Below, piece after piece: positions 39,850 to 49,123 of a stretch of 64,000 bases of DNA. How positions within the stretch are numbered: the first letter of the stretch is position 1; each line of letters begins with the position of its first letter. The notes beneath the pieces were generated by a model that saw nothing but the letters and a program-made list of their open reading frames with translations, was not told where the DNA came from and ran no database searches. A program made the translations under genes and the position numbers. Where the stretch lies: positions 1-64,000 of the forward strand of contig JAAVCX010000028.1 of NCBI GenBank assembly GCA_014802105.1, given 5' to 3'. The stretch comes from Bacteroides sp. GTDB taxonomy: Bacteria > Bacteroidota > Bacteroidia > Bacteroidales > Muribaculaceae.

Positions 39850-41022
39850 ATGAAACTTTTCAAGACACTCGCCGCAGTGGCGGCTCTTACATTGAGCTCC
39901 ATCCCGGCCATGGCCCAGGGTATCGACTTCATGCCCGAAGGTTCAAAGCTCAACGACGCCGTCGCCAAGGCTAAGGCCGAGGGCAAAATGGTGTTTCTCG
40001 ACTGCTACACCTCCTGGTGTGGCCCCTGCAAGATGATGTCATCAAAGATCTTCCCTACTCAGGAGGTCGGTGATTTCATGAACCCCCGCTACGTCTCCAT
40101 CAAGATCGACATGGAGAAGGGCGAGGGCCCGTCGCTGGTCGAGAAACTTCAGATTTCGGCCTATCCCACCTTTATTATATTCAACGGCGACGGCGAGGAG
40201 GTAGGCCGTTTCCTCGGTGGCAGCGACGCCGCCCGCTTCATCGACAATGTCACCAAAAACAGTGTCGACAACGGTTCGGCCGAGATGCAGAAACGTTTCG
40301 ACGCCGGCGACCGCGACCCGCAGTTCCTCACCGACTATCTCACCATGCTCTCCAAGGCCTATAAGCGCAAACAGTGTGGCGAAGTGGCCGAGATCATCCT
40401 CGACGGCAAAGCCGAGACCTTTGCCTCCGACTCTGTCCTGACCAACATCTTCATGGGTCACATCTCCAACCCCTTCTGCCCCGCCTTTGTCTATACGGCC
40501 AAAAATCCCTCGGCCCTCATCGCCGCTATCGGTCAGATGCCCGTGACAATGAAGCTCCGCAGTGTCTGGGAGAGATACCCCATGACCCTCGTCAGCGAGG
40601 AGAATGGCAAAGTTTCCTTTGACACCGTGGCCTTCACCCGCTTCCTCGACCTCATGGCCGAGTGTGGCGAGCCCGAGGCCGACCGCTACCGTTGCATGGG
40701 TCTGCTCAACTATGCCAAGCGTGCCGCCGACTGGAACGCCTATATGGATGCTGCCGAGGCCTACGCTGCGAGCTCAAGCGTCGACATGGACGACATGACC
40801 ATGGCACGTGTGGCCAAACCGATCCTCGAGGACTGCAAAGACCAGGCTCAGCGTCTGCGTCTCAAAACCCTCATTGACACCCGTCTTGATCAGATACGTT
40901 CGGGCAAGCGACAGGCCCAGACCCAGATAGGACAGATGAAGCTCTCGATGCCTACCGACAAGCTTCTCGAGCGTCTTGCCGCTGATCTCGCCAACCCCGC
41001 TCCTGCCGCCGCCAACTCCTGA
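39850..41022 (+). CDS. secreted thioredoxin-fold protein
   Basis: Signal peptide; MVFLDCYTSWCGPCKMMSSKIFPTQEVGDF; ISAYPTFIIFNGDGEEVGRFLGG. Confidence 0.9.
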   Translation: MKLFKTLAAVAALTLSSIPAMAQGIDFMPEGSKLNDAVAKAKAEGKMVFLDCYTSWCGPCKMMSSKIFPTQEVGDFMNPRYVSIKIDMEKGEGPSLVEKLQISAYPTFIIFNGDGEEVGRFLGGSDAARFIDNVTKNSVDNGSAEMQKRFDAGDRDPQFLTDYLTMLSKAYKRKQCGEVAEIILDGKAETFASDSVLTNIFMGHISNPFCPAFVYTAKNPSALIAAIGQMPVTMKLRSVWERYPMTLVSEENGKVSFDTVAFTRFLDLMAECGEPEADRYRCMGLLNYAKRAADWNAYMDAAEAYAASSSVDMDDMTMARVAKPILEDCKDQAQRLRLKTLIDTRLDQIRSGKRQAQTQIGQMKLSMPTDKLLERLAADLANPAPAAANS

Positions 41023-41096
41023 TCAGTCTAAGGGGGGGGCGTTTTAAACGACCTCTTTTACACAACCGCTCCCCCTCGACACCAAAGTCAACCTCA

Positions 41097-41136
41097 AAAA
41101 TAACGGAACGCCCCCTGCGCTCCGTTATTTTTTTAC
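41097..41136 (+). terminator. Rho-independent terminator of SusCD operon
   Basis: AATAACGGAacgccccctgcgcTCCGTTATTTTTTT. Confidence 0.85.
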
Positions 41137-41143
41137 CCCTTTT

Positions 41144-41360
41144 CCGCCCCTGCGTTATGTCGGGAGGGGTGAAAAGTGGCAGTTCAGTCCGCCCCTGCGT
41201 TTTGTCGGTAGGGGTGGAAAATGACAGTTCCGGCCGCTCTTGCGTTTTGTCGGGAGGGGTGAAAAGTGGCAGTTCAGTCCGCCCCAGCGGTTTGTCGAGA
41301 GGGTTAAAAAATGGCAGTTTCGGCCGCTTTTGCGGTTTGTCGATAGGTGTTTCTGCCCCC
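41144..41360. repeat. 45-bp tandem repeat, ~4.8 units
   Basis: Unit starts 41144, 41189, 41234, 41279, 41324; consensus CCGCCCCTGCGTTTTGTCGGGAGGGGTGAAAAGTGGCAGTTCAGT. Confidence 0.92.
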
Positions 41361-41483
41361 AAAAGTAATTTAACAATATTTAATAAAGTCGTGAACTTGT
41401 TTGAACCAAAAAATTTTGTAATTATTTAAATTTTATTATATATATTTGCAGGTGAATTTTACCAAAACCACTCAGCAGATAAT

Positions 41484-44400
41484 ATGAAAGTAAAACTACT
41501 CTCGTTTTCGCTTCGCCGATGGTTGCCCGTGCTTCTCATAGCCCTTGCGACCCACCTCTCGGCCCGGCCAGTATTCACCTACTCTTACCGATCTGACGGC
41601 ACCTGTAAGCTCACATCGGTCTCTTCCGCCTCAGGAATTGTAGCTATTGAGGATGATGTGTTATATAATGACGAGCTCTATAAGGTCACCGAGATTGCTC
41701 CCGGCGTGTTCAAGGACTGCGCCGAGTTGACCGGCCTGAATATGGGCCGTTATATCACCGCCATCCCCGAATCGTTCTGTCAGGATTGCCCGGCCCTGAC
41801 TTATGTGTATTTCTCCGCCTCCTCAACCGTCACCTCTATCGGCAAGCAGGCCTTCAGGGATTGCACCTCTCTCCTTGGATTTACTATTCCCGAGACAGTC
41901 ACCTCTGTCGACGAGCAGGCTTTCCGTGGCTGCTCCTCCCTGGCTTCGATCACCATTCCCGAGGGTGTGACATCGATCGGCAACAGTGCTTTCCGCGACT
42001 GTCCGGCTATGAACTTTATCGCTTTCAGAGGCAAGGCTCTCAAGAGCATCGGCTCCTACGCCTTCTATGGTTGCACCGGCCTTGAATTTGTGTCGTTCGA
42101 CGAGGCGGGTGCTATCGAGGTTCCCGACAATATCTTCAGCGAGTCGGTCTATTCATCAGCCACTCTCTATTATCCAAGTTTCAGCTACTATAATATCCCC
42201 GCTCCCTGGACCCGTTTTAAATTTGAGTCTGTCAGGTCTGCCACCCCCCGGCTCGTCTACTCAGTCTCTCGCGGAAACGCCACCTGTAATGGCTATGAGG
42301 GCTATAAACCCCATGGTGACATCGAGATACTCTCAGAGTATGAGGGGGCTCCCGTGGTGTCGGTTACCGGATTTAAGAACACTCGGATCTCCTCGGTCAA
42401 AATCCCCGAGTCAGTGACAACTATCGGGAATGGGGCTTTCTCTGATTGTGACAGCCTTGTAAATGTAGATCTCCCGTCCTCACTCACCACGATCGACCAT
42501 TCAGCTTTTTCAGGGTGTTCTTTTCTTAGGGTAATTTCAATCCCCGATGGGGTCACCTCCATCGGCCAAAGGGCTTTCTACAATTGCTCTTACCTCAGAA
42601 AGGTCACCCTCCCGTCGAGGTTGAAGTATGTCCCTACCGATGTATTCTCTTATTGCAGTCTGGATTCCATCGTGCTTCCCGACTCGGTCAACCACATCGC
42701 CTCCTATGCTTTCAGAGATTGCCATAGTTTGAAGTCAATCACTCTCCCCGACTCGCTCAAACGCATCCGCGGCGGAGCGTTTATCAACTGCTCCTCACTC
42801 GTCTCTATCTCTATACCTGACGCTGTGACCGAGCTTGAGAGCCAAACTTTCTCGGGTTGCACCTCTCTTGCCTCGATCACCCTTCCGGCCTCTCTGACCT
42901 CTATCAACAGGTCTACGTTCAAGGATTGCAACTCCATCTCTACGATCGTCTACGACACCGACAATCCCGTCGCCGCTGACAACAGCCTGTTCTCTGACGG
43001 CATCTATTCCCATGCCACTCTCTACACCTCCTGTCCGGCCGGGAAGCTCGCCACGGTAGCTCCATGGAATAAATTCGCTTTCGTGAAATCGATGGACGAT
43101 CTCGCTGACAGCGACAATCTGCGCTATTCCTTTGACGAGACTACCCACACCTGTGCGGTCACCGGCTATCTCGAAACTCCTGAGGGTGAACTCGTGATCC
43201 CTTCTGAAAAAAATGGTTATACTGTCACGTCTATATCTGACGGTGCTTTCGGTGGCTGCGTCGGCATGACCTCTCTGACCATTCCAAATTCTGTGACAAC
43301 TATTGGATCAGATGCTTTTTACAATACAGGTCTCACCACCCTCACTATTCCCAATTCGGTAAAGGAAATCGGCTCCTACGCTTTTTATAAAAACGATAAC
43401 TTGACAAGCGTCACCATTCCCGGTTCAGTCACTTCATCGGGAAACTATGTTTTTTCAGATGCTCTGACTGAGATTTATTATGACGCCGTCACCCCTTCGG
43501 CCCTGAACCCGGAATTATTTTGGAATATAGATTACGACAAGGTCAAGCTCTACACCTCCAGCCGGCCCGATAAGCTCATGAGTCTCGAGCCTTGGAACAA
43601 GTTTGAGACTATCAAGCCTATCGACGATAATTGCACTCTGAAATACAATTTCGACGATGCCTCCAAGACCTGCTCGGTCATCGGCTATGAAGGCTCGAAG
43701 CCTCTCTATGTCTTCGATATACCCTCCGACGTCGACGGCTACACGGTCACCTCGATCGGTGCCGATGCCTTCAAGGGTTGTGACGGTATCATTAAAATCA
43801 ATTTCCCCTCCTCTCTTACCTCTATCGTTGACGGTGCTTTCGACGGTTGCTCACTGCTCGCATCCATGTCTTTACCCGAGACTCTCACCTCTATCGGCGA
43901 CAATGCCTTCAGGGGGGCTGCCGCTCTGAAAGTGCTGACCATCCCGGCCGGTGTCACCTCGCTGGGCCGGCAGGCTTTCTATGGTTGCACGGCTGTCGAC
44001 ACGGTTTACTATGCCACCAAATCTCCCGTAGCATCCACCGCCGACCTCTTCTCCTCCGATACCTACTCCAAGGCCCTCCTCTGGACCGATACCACCTACG
44101 ACAACACTTCCAGGTTGCTCCCCTGGGGACTCTTCCGACACACCGATTGCATCTCGGCTCCCGATCCCTTTATTTACAGCTATGACGACACCAACAACAC
44201 CTGCTCGTTGACCGGCTACCGATACAAGCGAGATCCCTGGACCGGGGAAATATTAGAACGTATTGAAGGCGATATTGTCATTCCCGCTAAGAAAGACAAC
44301 TACACTGTCACTTCGATCGGAGAAGAAGCGTTTTTTCAACACACTGGTATCACCTCGGTTTCATTGCCCGAGTCGATCAAATCTATTGGCTCTTATGCTT

Positions 44401-45389
44401 TTTGGCTATGCAGAAATCTCACTAAAGTTGAATATGCGAGTCTGGAATCATTCTTAAATATGGATAGAGATAACCCTCATATTCCCGTTCACAGCGTTTA
44501 TGTGGCCGGCAAGGAGATAACCGAGGTAATTATACCACGGTCTTTCACCAAGATCAAGGATTATACATTTTCTGGTTGCTCGAGCATTAAGTCAGTTACT
44601 ATCCCCAACACTGTCACATCGATCGGAGAGGATGCTTTTAACTCTTCAGGAATCACCTCAATCGATATACCCACTTCCGTTACTTCGATCGGATCGTATG
44701 CTTTTAACAATTCGGGTCTCACCTCAGTCGATATACCCACTTCCGTTACTTCAATCGGATCGTTTGCATTTGCTCGCTTAGGACTCACCGATGTTGTCAT
44801 CCCTGAGTCGGTGACTGAAATGGGTGAGTATGTATTCTCTTACTGTTATTCGCTGAAGTCATTCTCCTGGCCGACTTCGTTACCCACCATGCCCGGATGT
44901 ACATTCTATCGTTGCTATTCACTCAACCCGATTATCATTCCTAATACCGTGAAACGTATTAAAGGAATGGCCCTCGGTAGCGCAAGGGAAGATTACATGT
45001 CGGTGACATACGTCTATATACCCGGCTCGGTAGAGACATTTGACAGTAAGGTTTTCAACAATTGTATCTATCTTAAGAGTGTGGTCTACGACACCGACAA
45101 TCCAGTCGAAGGCCCCGAAGATATGTTCCCCGAGGAGGTCTATTCCAACGCCACCCTCTACACCGACTGTCCTCCCGAGAAGATAGCCCGTGTGACCCCC
45201 TGGCGTCTCTTCAGTAAAGTCTCCGGCACCTCGGCCATAGAGCTGACCCCTGACGATCCCGTGATCGACGGCCCTGTCGAGATCTTCACCCTCACCGGTG
45301 TACGCGTAGGCAGTGATACCCGGGCACTTGCCCCCGGCATATACATCGAGCGCCGCGGCTCCAAGACCCGCAAGATCTCCGTCCGCTGA
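41484..45389 (+). CDS. BspA-like leucine-rich-repeat surface protein with T9SS-like C-terminal tail
   Basis: 1301 aa; many LRR_5 repeats (TSIGNSAFRDC, VTIPNSVTSIGEDAF); tail VEIFTLTGVRVGSDTRALAPGIYIERRGSKTRKISVR. Confidence 0.9.
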   Translation: MKVKLLSFSLRRWLPVLLIALATHLSARPVFTYSYRSDGTCKLTSVSSASGIVAIEDDVLYNDELYKVTEIAPGVFKDCAELTGLNMGRYITAIPESFCQDCPALTYVYFSASSTVTSIGKQAFRDCTSLLGFTIPETVTSVDEQAFRGCSSLASITIPEGVTSIGNSAFRDCPAMNFIAFRGKALKSIGSYAFYGCTGLEFVSFDEAGAIEVPDNIFSESVYSSATLYYPSFSYYNIPAPWTRFKFESVRSATPRLVYSVSRGNATCNGYEGYKPHGDIEILSEYEGAPVVSVTGFKNTRISSVKIPESVTTIGNGAFSDCDSLVNVDLPSSLTTIDHSAFSGCSFLRVISIPDGVTSIGQRAFYNCSYLRKVTLPSRLKYVPTDVFSYCSLDSIVLPDSVNHIASYAFRDCHSLKSITLPDSLKRIRGGAFINCSSLVSISIPDAVTELESQTFSGCTSLASITLPASLTSINRSTFKDCNSISTIVYDTDNPVAADNSLFSDGIYSHATLYTSCPAGKLATVAPWNKFAFVKSMDDLADSDNLRYSFDETTHTCAVTGYLETPEGELVIPSEKNGYTVTSISDGAFGGCVGMTSLTIPNSVTTIGSDAFYNTGLTTLTIPNSVKEIGSYAFYKNDNLTSVTIPGSVTSSGNYVFSDALTEIYYDAVTPSALNPELFWNIDYDKVKLYTSSRPDKLMSLEPWNKFETIKPIDDNCTLKYNFDDASKTCSVIGYEGSKPLYVFDIPSDVDGYTVTSIGADAFKGCDGIIKINFPSSLTSIVDGAFDGCSLLASMSLPETLTSIGDNAFRGAAALKVLTIPAGVTSLGRQAFYGCTAVDTVYYATKSPVASTADLFSSDTYSKALLWTDTTYDNTSRLLPWGLFRHTDCISAPDPFIYSYDDTNNTCSLTGYRYKRDPWTGEILERIEGDIVIPAKKDNYTVTSIGEEAFFQHTGITSVSLPESIKSIGSYAFWLCRNLTKVEYASLESFLNMDRDNPHIPVHSVYVAGKEITEVIIPRSFTKIKDYTFSGCSSIKSVTIPNTVTSIGEDAFNSSGITSIDIPTSVTSIGSYAFNNSGLTSVDIPTSVTSIGSFAFARLGLTDVVIPESVTEMGEYVFSYCYSLKSFSWPTSLPTMPGCTFYRCYSLNPIIIPNTVKRIKGMALGSAREDYMSVTYVYIPGSVETFDSKVFNNCIYLKSVVYDTDNPVEGPEDMFPEEVYSNATLYTDCPPEKIARVTPWRLFSKVSGTSAIELTPDDPVIDGPVEIFTLTGVRVGSDTRALAPGIYIERRGSKTRKISVR

Positions 45390-45403
45390 CCCATCAGGTC
45401 TCT

Positions 45404-45510
45404 CTCCACGCGGTTTACCCCGTCCCCCCTCAAGGGCGCGCTCCACGCGGTTTACCCCGTCCCCCCTCACGGGCGTCTCCACGCGGTTTATCCCGCCCCA
45501 CTTACGGGCG
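45404..45510. repeat. ~36-37-bp tandem repeat, 3 units
   Basis: CTCCACGCGGTTTACCCCGTCCCCCCTCAAGGGCG-type units at 45404, 45441 and 45477. Confidence 0.85.
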
Positions 45511-45576
45511 ACCCCGTGGCAGAGATGAACCGTCAGTAACCCCATCTGAAATAGATTTAGTTTAATACATTCCCCC

Positions 45577-45622
45577 CGCCGGGCATCCTCACCAACCGAA
45601 GGATGCCCGGCTTCCATTTTTA
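45577..45622 (+). terminator. Rho-independent terminator
   Basis: GCCGGGCATCCT caccaaccga AGGATGCCCGGC ttccaTTTTT. Confidence 0.8.
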
Positions 45623-45737
45623 TCCCTGCAAATCGGATAGGAGATAATCACATGCAATTTTTGAACAATCCTGCCCGTGAGGGTAGACTTCATAAATTTT
45701 AAATAATTTGCACTACGGGCAACGTGTCATAAAAGCA

Positions 45738-45830
45738 AATGTAGGGACATGGCGTGCCATGTCCGCAAATGCAAGCACATGATAATTATCAGCATACATC
45801 GGCGGACATGGCACGCCATGTCCCTACATT
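45738..45830. repeat. REP/BIME-like doublet: two nested palindromes in inverted orientation
   Basis: 29-bp arms AATGTAGGGACATGGCGTGCCATGTCCGC (45738-45766) and GCGGACATGGCACGCCATGTCCCTACATT (45802-45830); each contains palindrome GGACATGGC-GT/AC-GCCATGTCC. Confidence 0.9.
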
Positions 45831-45969
45831 CATGATTATGAAACACCCTCTTTTTTCGTGCGGAGCACATCTTTGGGTACATTCTATGGGGACGCGAAGA
45901 ATGTTGTCAGTAAAATATCATGGTTATTTAATATGCCGGAGCAGTCCGAGTATAGCCTGGCCACTCAAA

Positions 45970-46012
45970 AAAGAAAACGACCGTAAACTTTTTGGTTTAC
46001 AGTCGTTAAGTG
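45970..46012 (-). terminator. Terminator downstream of tRNA-Ser
   Basis: CGACCGTAAAC tttttg GTTTACAGTCG stem; minus-strand T-rich tail. Confidence 0.75.
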
Positions 46013-46017
46013 CATCT

Positions 46018-46109
46018 TGGCGGAGAGGACGAGATTCGAACTCGTGGAAAGGATTGCTCCCTTCGTCGGTTTAGCAAACCGGTGGTTTCAGCCACTCACC
46101 CACCTCTCC
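46018..46109 (-). tRNA. tRNA-Ser (anticodon GCT), CCA encoded
   Basis: Minus strand GGAGAGGTGGGTGAGTGGCTGAAACCACCGGTTTGCTAAACCGACGAAGGGAGCAATCCTTTCCACGAGTTCGAATCTCGTCCTCTCCGCCA; TACCTTTGC promoter upstream. Confidence 0.95.
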
Positions 46110-46260
46110 TTCAGCGCGAAGGTTGGCTCTGACAGAGCCGTGGTTGTGCCTTTTTGCTCTGCAAAGGTAAAGCTAATTTATGATATATGCAAATTTTTAC
46201 AAGCCTAAATATGCTGCTTTCTGCAAAAATCTACACAAAAATCTACTCGAAACACCTCTC

Positions 46261-46617
46261 TCACGGATAGATGGCATCGGGTATATGCTCGAGAGAGAAG
46301 CCCGTTTCGGGAGTTCCGACTATGAAAATCAGGTCGATCTGAGGCTCGAGCGACAGCTCTACACCGCGCATATAGGTGTCGGCAGCCCTGAGCAACCGTC
46401 GGGTCTTCTCGGCATCGATCGATGTCAGCGCATCCACATAGTCGCTGCTGCGCGTCTTGACCTCCACAAAGATAATACGGTCATCTTTACGGGCCACTAT
46501 GTCGATCTCGACCTTGCCTATACGCACATTGGTGGCCTCGATCGTATAACCTGAGGCGAGCAGATGCTCCATGGCTATCTGCTCGCCCCATTTTCCTGTC
46601 AGATTATGTTGTGCCAT
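46261..46617 (-). CDS. YraN family protein (UPF0102)
   Basis: MAQHNLTGKWGEQIAMEHLLASGYTIEATNVRIGKVEIDIVARKDDRIIFVEVKTRSS. Confidence 0.92.
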   Translation of the reverse strand: MAQHNLTGKWGEQIAMEHLLASGYTIEATNVRIGKVEIDIVARKDDRIIFVEVKTRSSDYVDALTSIDAEKTRRLLRAADTYMRGVELSLEPQIDLIFIVGTPETGFSLEHIPDAIYP

Positions 46618-46635
46618 CGGCGGTAGAGGCTCGCG

Positions 46636-47841
46636 TCACTCGTCTTCATCCTCGTCGAGCATGCGGTAGCCGTAATTCTCGCCGAAGTCTTCGGGATAAT
46701 CGTCGTCGTCCCACTCCTCGCCCTCGCCGGCGGGATCGTCGGCAGGCATCGGGGGAACGTTCTCGAAGATAAACTCATCTTCCTCCCTGACACGGTGGTG
46801 GCCGTCGAGCGGACGGTGGGTGATGGGAGCCGGGTCTATGCGGTTGCGTTCGTCGGTGATTTCGCCCCAGAGCATATCCTTAAGTTCGGTGATACCCTGG
46901 CCGGTGACAGCCGAGATGAAGATATGGGGGATACCCTCGGGGAGCTCGGCCTCCATGGCCTGACGTAGCTCCTCGTCGAGCATATCGCTCTTGGAGATGG
47001 CCAGCACACGGGGCTTGTCGGCAAGCTGGGGATTGAATTTCTCGAGCTCGCCGGCCAATATATCATATTGGGCGCGTATGTCGTCGGCATCGGCGGGCAC
47101 CATAAACAGAAGCACCGCGTTGCGCTCTATGTGTCGCAAAAATCTCAGTCCGAGACCCTTGCCCTCGCTGGCTCCCTCGATGATACCGGGGATGTCGGCC
47201 ATCACAAACGATCGGTCGCCGCGATAGCTGACGATGCCGAGCTGAGGCTCCATGGTGGTGAACGGATAGTCGGCTATCTTGGGGCGGGCGGCCGAGATGG
47301 CCGAGAGAAGGGTAGACTTTCCGGCGTTGGGGAAACCCACCAGACCTACGTCGGCCAGCAGCTTCAGCTCCAAGATGATACTGCGCTCTATGGCAGGCTC
47401 GCCCGGCTGGGCATAGCGGGGAGTGCGGTTGGTAGGACTCTTGAAATGCCAGTTGCCCAGACCTCCGCGGCCTCCGCGCAGGAGCTTGATCTCCTCGCCG
47501 TCCTCGGTGACTTCACAGAGAAACTCGCCGCTGTCGGCATCAAAGACCACTGTGCCGCAGGGCACGTCGACAATCACATCCTCGCCGTCCTTGCCAAAGG
47601 AGCGGCCGGCTCCTCCGCTCTCGCCGTTGCCTGCAAAGATGTGGCGGCGGTAGCGCAGGGGCAGGAGTGTCCACATGTGGGAATTGCCACGGAGTATGAT
47701 GTGGCCTCCGCGGCCTCCGTCGCCTCCGTCGGGGCCCCCTTTGGGTACATATTTGGCACGATGGAAATGGCGCGAGCCGGCTCCGCCTTTGCCTGAGCGG
47801 CAGAGCACTTTTACGTAATCTATAAAGTTGGAATCAGCCAT
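46636..47841 (-). CDS. obgE: GTPase ObgE/CgtA
   Basis: Glycine-rich Obg domain ([38 protein letters not shown]); [29 protein letters not shown]. Confidence 0.97.
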   Translation of the reverse strand: MADSNFIDYVKVLCRSGKGGAGSRHFHRAKYVPKGGPDGGDGGRGGHIILRGNSHMWTLLPLRYRRHIFAGNGESGGAGRSFGKDGEDVIVDVPCGTVVFDADSGEFLCEVTEDGEEIKLLRGGRGGLGNWHFKSPTNRTPRYAQPGEPAIERSIILELKLLADVGLVGFPNAGKSTLLSAISAARPKIADYPFTTMEPQLGIVSYRGDRSFVMADIPGIIEGASEGKGLGLRFLRHIERNAVLLFMVPADADDIRAQYDILAGELEKFNPQLADKPRVLAISKSDMLDEELRQAMEAELPEGIPHIFISAVTGQGITELKDMLWGEITDERNRIDPAPITHRPLDGHHRVREEDEFIFENVPPMPADDPAGEGEEWDDDDYPEDFGENYGYRMLDEDEDE

Positions 47842-47907
47842 GATGATTATTTTATTAAACGACCTCTTGGAGTAGAACGCCCCCGGAGCCCCGAGGGTTC
47901 ACCGCGG

Positions 47908-48597
47908 TCAATACTCCCGCTCGCCGAAGATGGTGGTGCCGACGCGTATCATATTGGAGCCGTGGGCCACGGCCAAAGGCCAGTCGTGGCTCATGCCCAT
48001 CGAGAGGGTGTCAAATGTCGGAGCGTCGGCAAACACTGTGGTTTTCAGTCTCCCGAAGGTGAGCCGCAGGGTCTCGAAATCCTCGGATATGCGGGCTTCG
48101 TCGTCGACATTCGAGGCCATGCCCATCAGACCGCGTATCTCTACCTCGGGCAGCCCGGCCACAAGCTCGGGGCTCATCAGCGAGATCACCTCGTCGGGGG
48201 TGAAGCCAAATTTGGTCTCCTCGAGCGCCACATGTACCTGAAGCAACACACTCACCCGGCGCCCCAGCCTGCGGGCCTCCTCGGCCACCAGGCGCAGGAG
48301 CCGCTCAGAGTCGATGCTGTGGATCAGGCTGACGTGGGGCAGGATCGTCCTCACTTTATTGGTCTGGAGATGGCCTATGAAATGCCAGCTGACATCAGAG
48401 GGCATCTCCACGGCCTTGGCGCGCAACTCGTTGGCACGGCTTTCGCCAAAGACTCTCTGCCCGGCCCCGTAGGCTTCGCGCAGTGACTCCAGAGGGTGAA
48501 ACTTGGAGACAGCCACGAGCTCAACCCCCTCGGGCATGGAGGCTCTGAGCGCGGCGAGCCGTCCGGCTATGGTGTCGGCTGAAGGGAGGTTGCTCAC
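47908..48597 (-). CDS. YggS family pyridoxal-phosphate enzyme
   Basis: VELVAVSKFHPLESLREAYGAGQRVFGESRANEL; WHFIGHLQTNKVR; LSMGMSHDWPLAVAHGSNMIRVGTTIFG. Confidence 0.93.
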   Translation of the reverse strand: MSNLPSADTIAGRLAALRASMPEGVELVAVSKFHPLESLREAYGAGQRVFGESRANELRAKAVEMPSDVSWHFIGHLQTNKVRTILPHVSLIHSIDSERLLRLVAEEARRLGRRVSVLLQVHVALEETKFGFTPDEVISLMSPELVAGLPEVEIRGLMGMASNVDDEARISEDFETLRLTFGRLKTTVFADAPTFDTLSMGMSHDWPLAVAHGSNMIRVGTTIFGEREY

Positions 48598-48600
48598 GTC

Positions 48601-49053
48601 TCAGTCCTCCTTCTTGGTGCCTTTGCCCGAGAGATCGGCATCATATACATCCATGATGGGGGTCTCCTGGATAGTATTGACCTCAAAGTCGGCCAGAGTG
48701 CCGCTCATGCCTTCGAGGAAATTGTCATAGGCTTCCTTGAAAGAGTCGCCGGCCACCAGAAACTGGGTGATCGATTTTTTCTCGACAGCGGTCTTCTCGT
48801 CGAGAGTGATGAAGGCTGCCTTGACAAGATACCATTTGTCGCCGGTCTTCTGGCGGAAGATTTCGGCCACCTTGGAGATCTTGACCGCCGAGATGGTGAA
48901 GTCGCTGGTGAAGTGGGCCACCTCCTCCGAGATGCGGGCCTCGGCTTCGGTAAACGACAGGGCGTCGACCATGAACGACTCGGTCACCTTCTTCTCGGTG
49001 CCGTTTTCCATCGTCTTGTTATAGCGTACTTTAGTTTCAAACCATGTTGCCAT
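48601..49053 (-). CDS. DUF4494 domain protein
   Basis: MATWFETKVRYNKTMENGTEKKVTESFMVDALSFTEAEARI; ATG at 49053 with TACCTTTGC upstream; longer track ORF overlaps nadK end. Confidence 0.85.
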   Translation of the reverse strand: MATWFETKVRYNKTMENGTEKKVTESFMVDALSFTEAEARISEEVAHFTSDFTISAVKISKVAEIFRQKTGDKWYLVKAAFITLDEKTAVEKKSITQFLVAGDSFKEAYDNFLEGMSGTLADFEVNTIQETPIMDVYDADLSGKGTKKED

Positions 49054-49123
49054 GAGCGTATAGTGTCTTAGTGATGAATAGAAATTAACGGGTTGCAAAG
49101 GTAAATAAAATTTCCGAGAAATC

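Noticed and set aside
32771-41022. Polysaccharide utilisation locus
   Set aside because: SusCD pair present but no CAZyme or sensor in the window, so a glycan PUL call is not supported.
41144-41360. Possible CRISPR array
   Set aside because: Contiguous 45-bp tandem repeats without unique spacers; no cas genes in the window.
41155-41429. Short ORFs giving 15-aa repeat peptides (NCHFSPLPTKR; SGGVKSGSS)
   Set aside because: By-products of a 45-bp repeat open in several frames; no RBS or conservation evidence.
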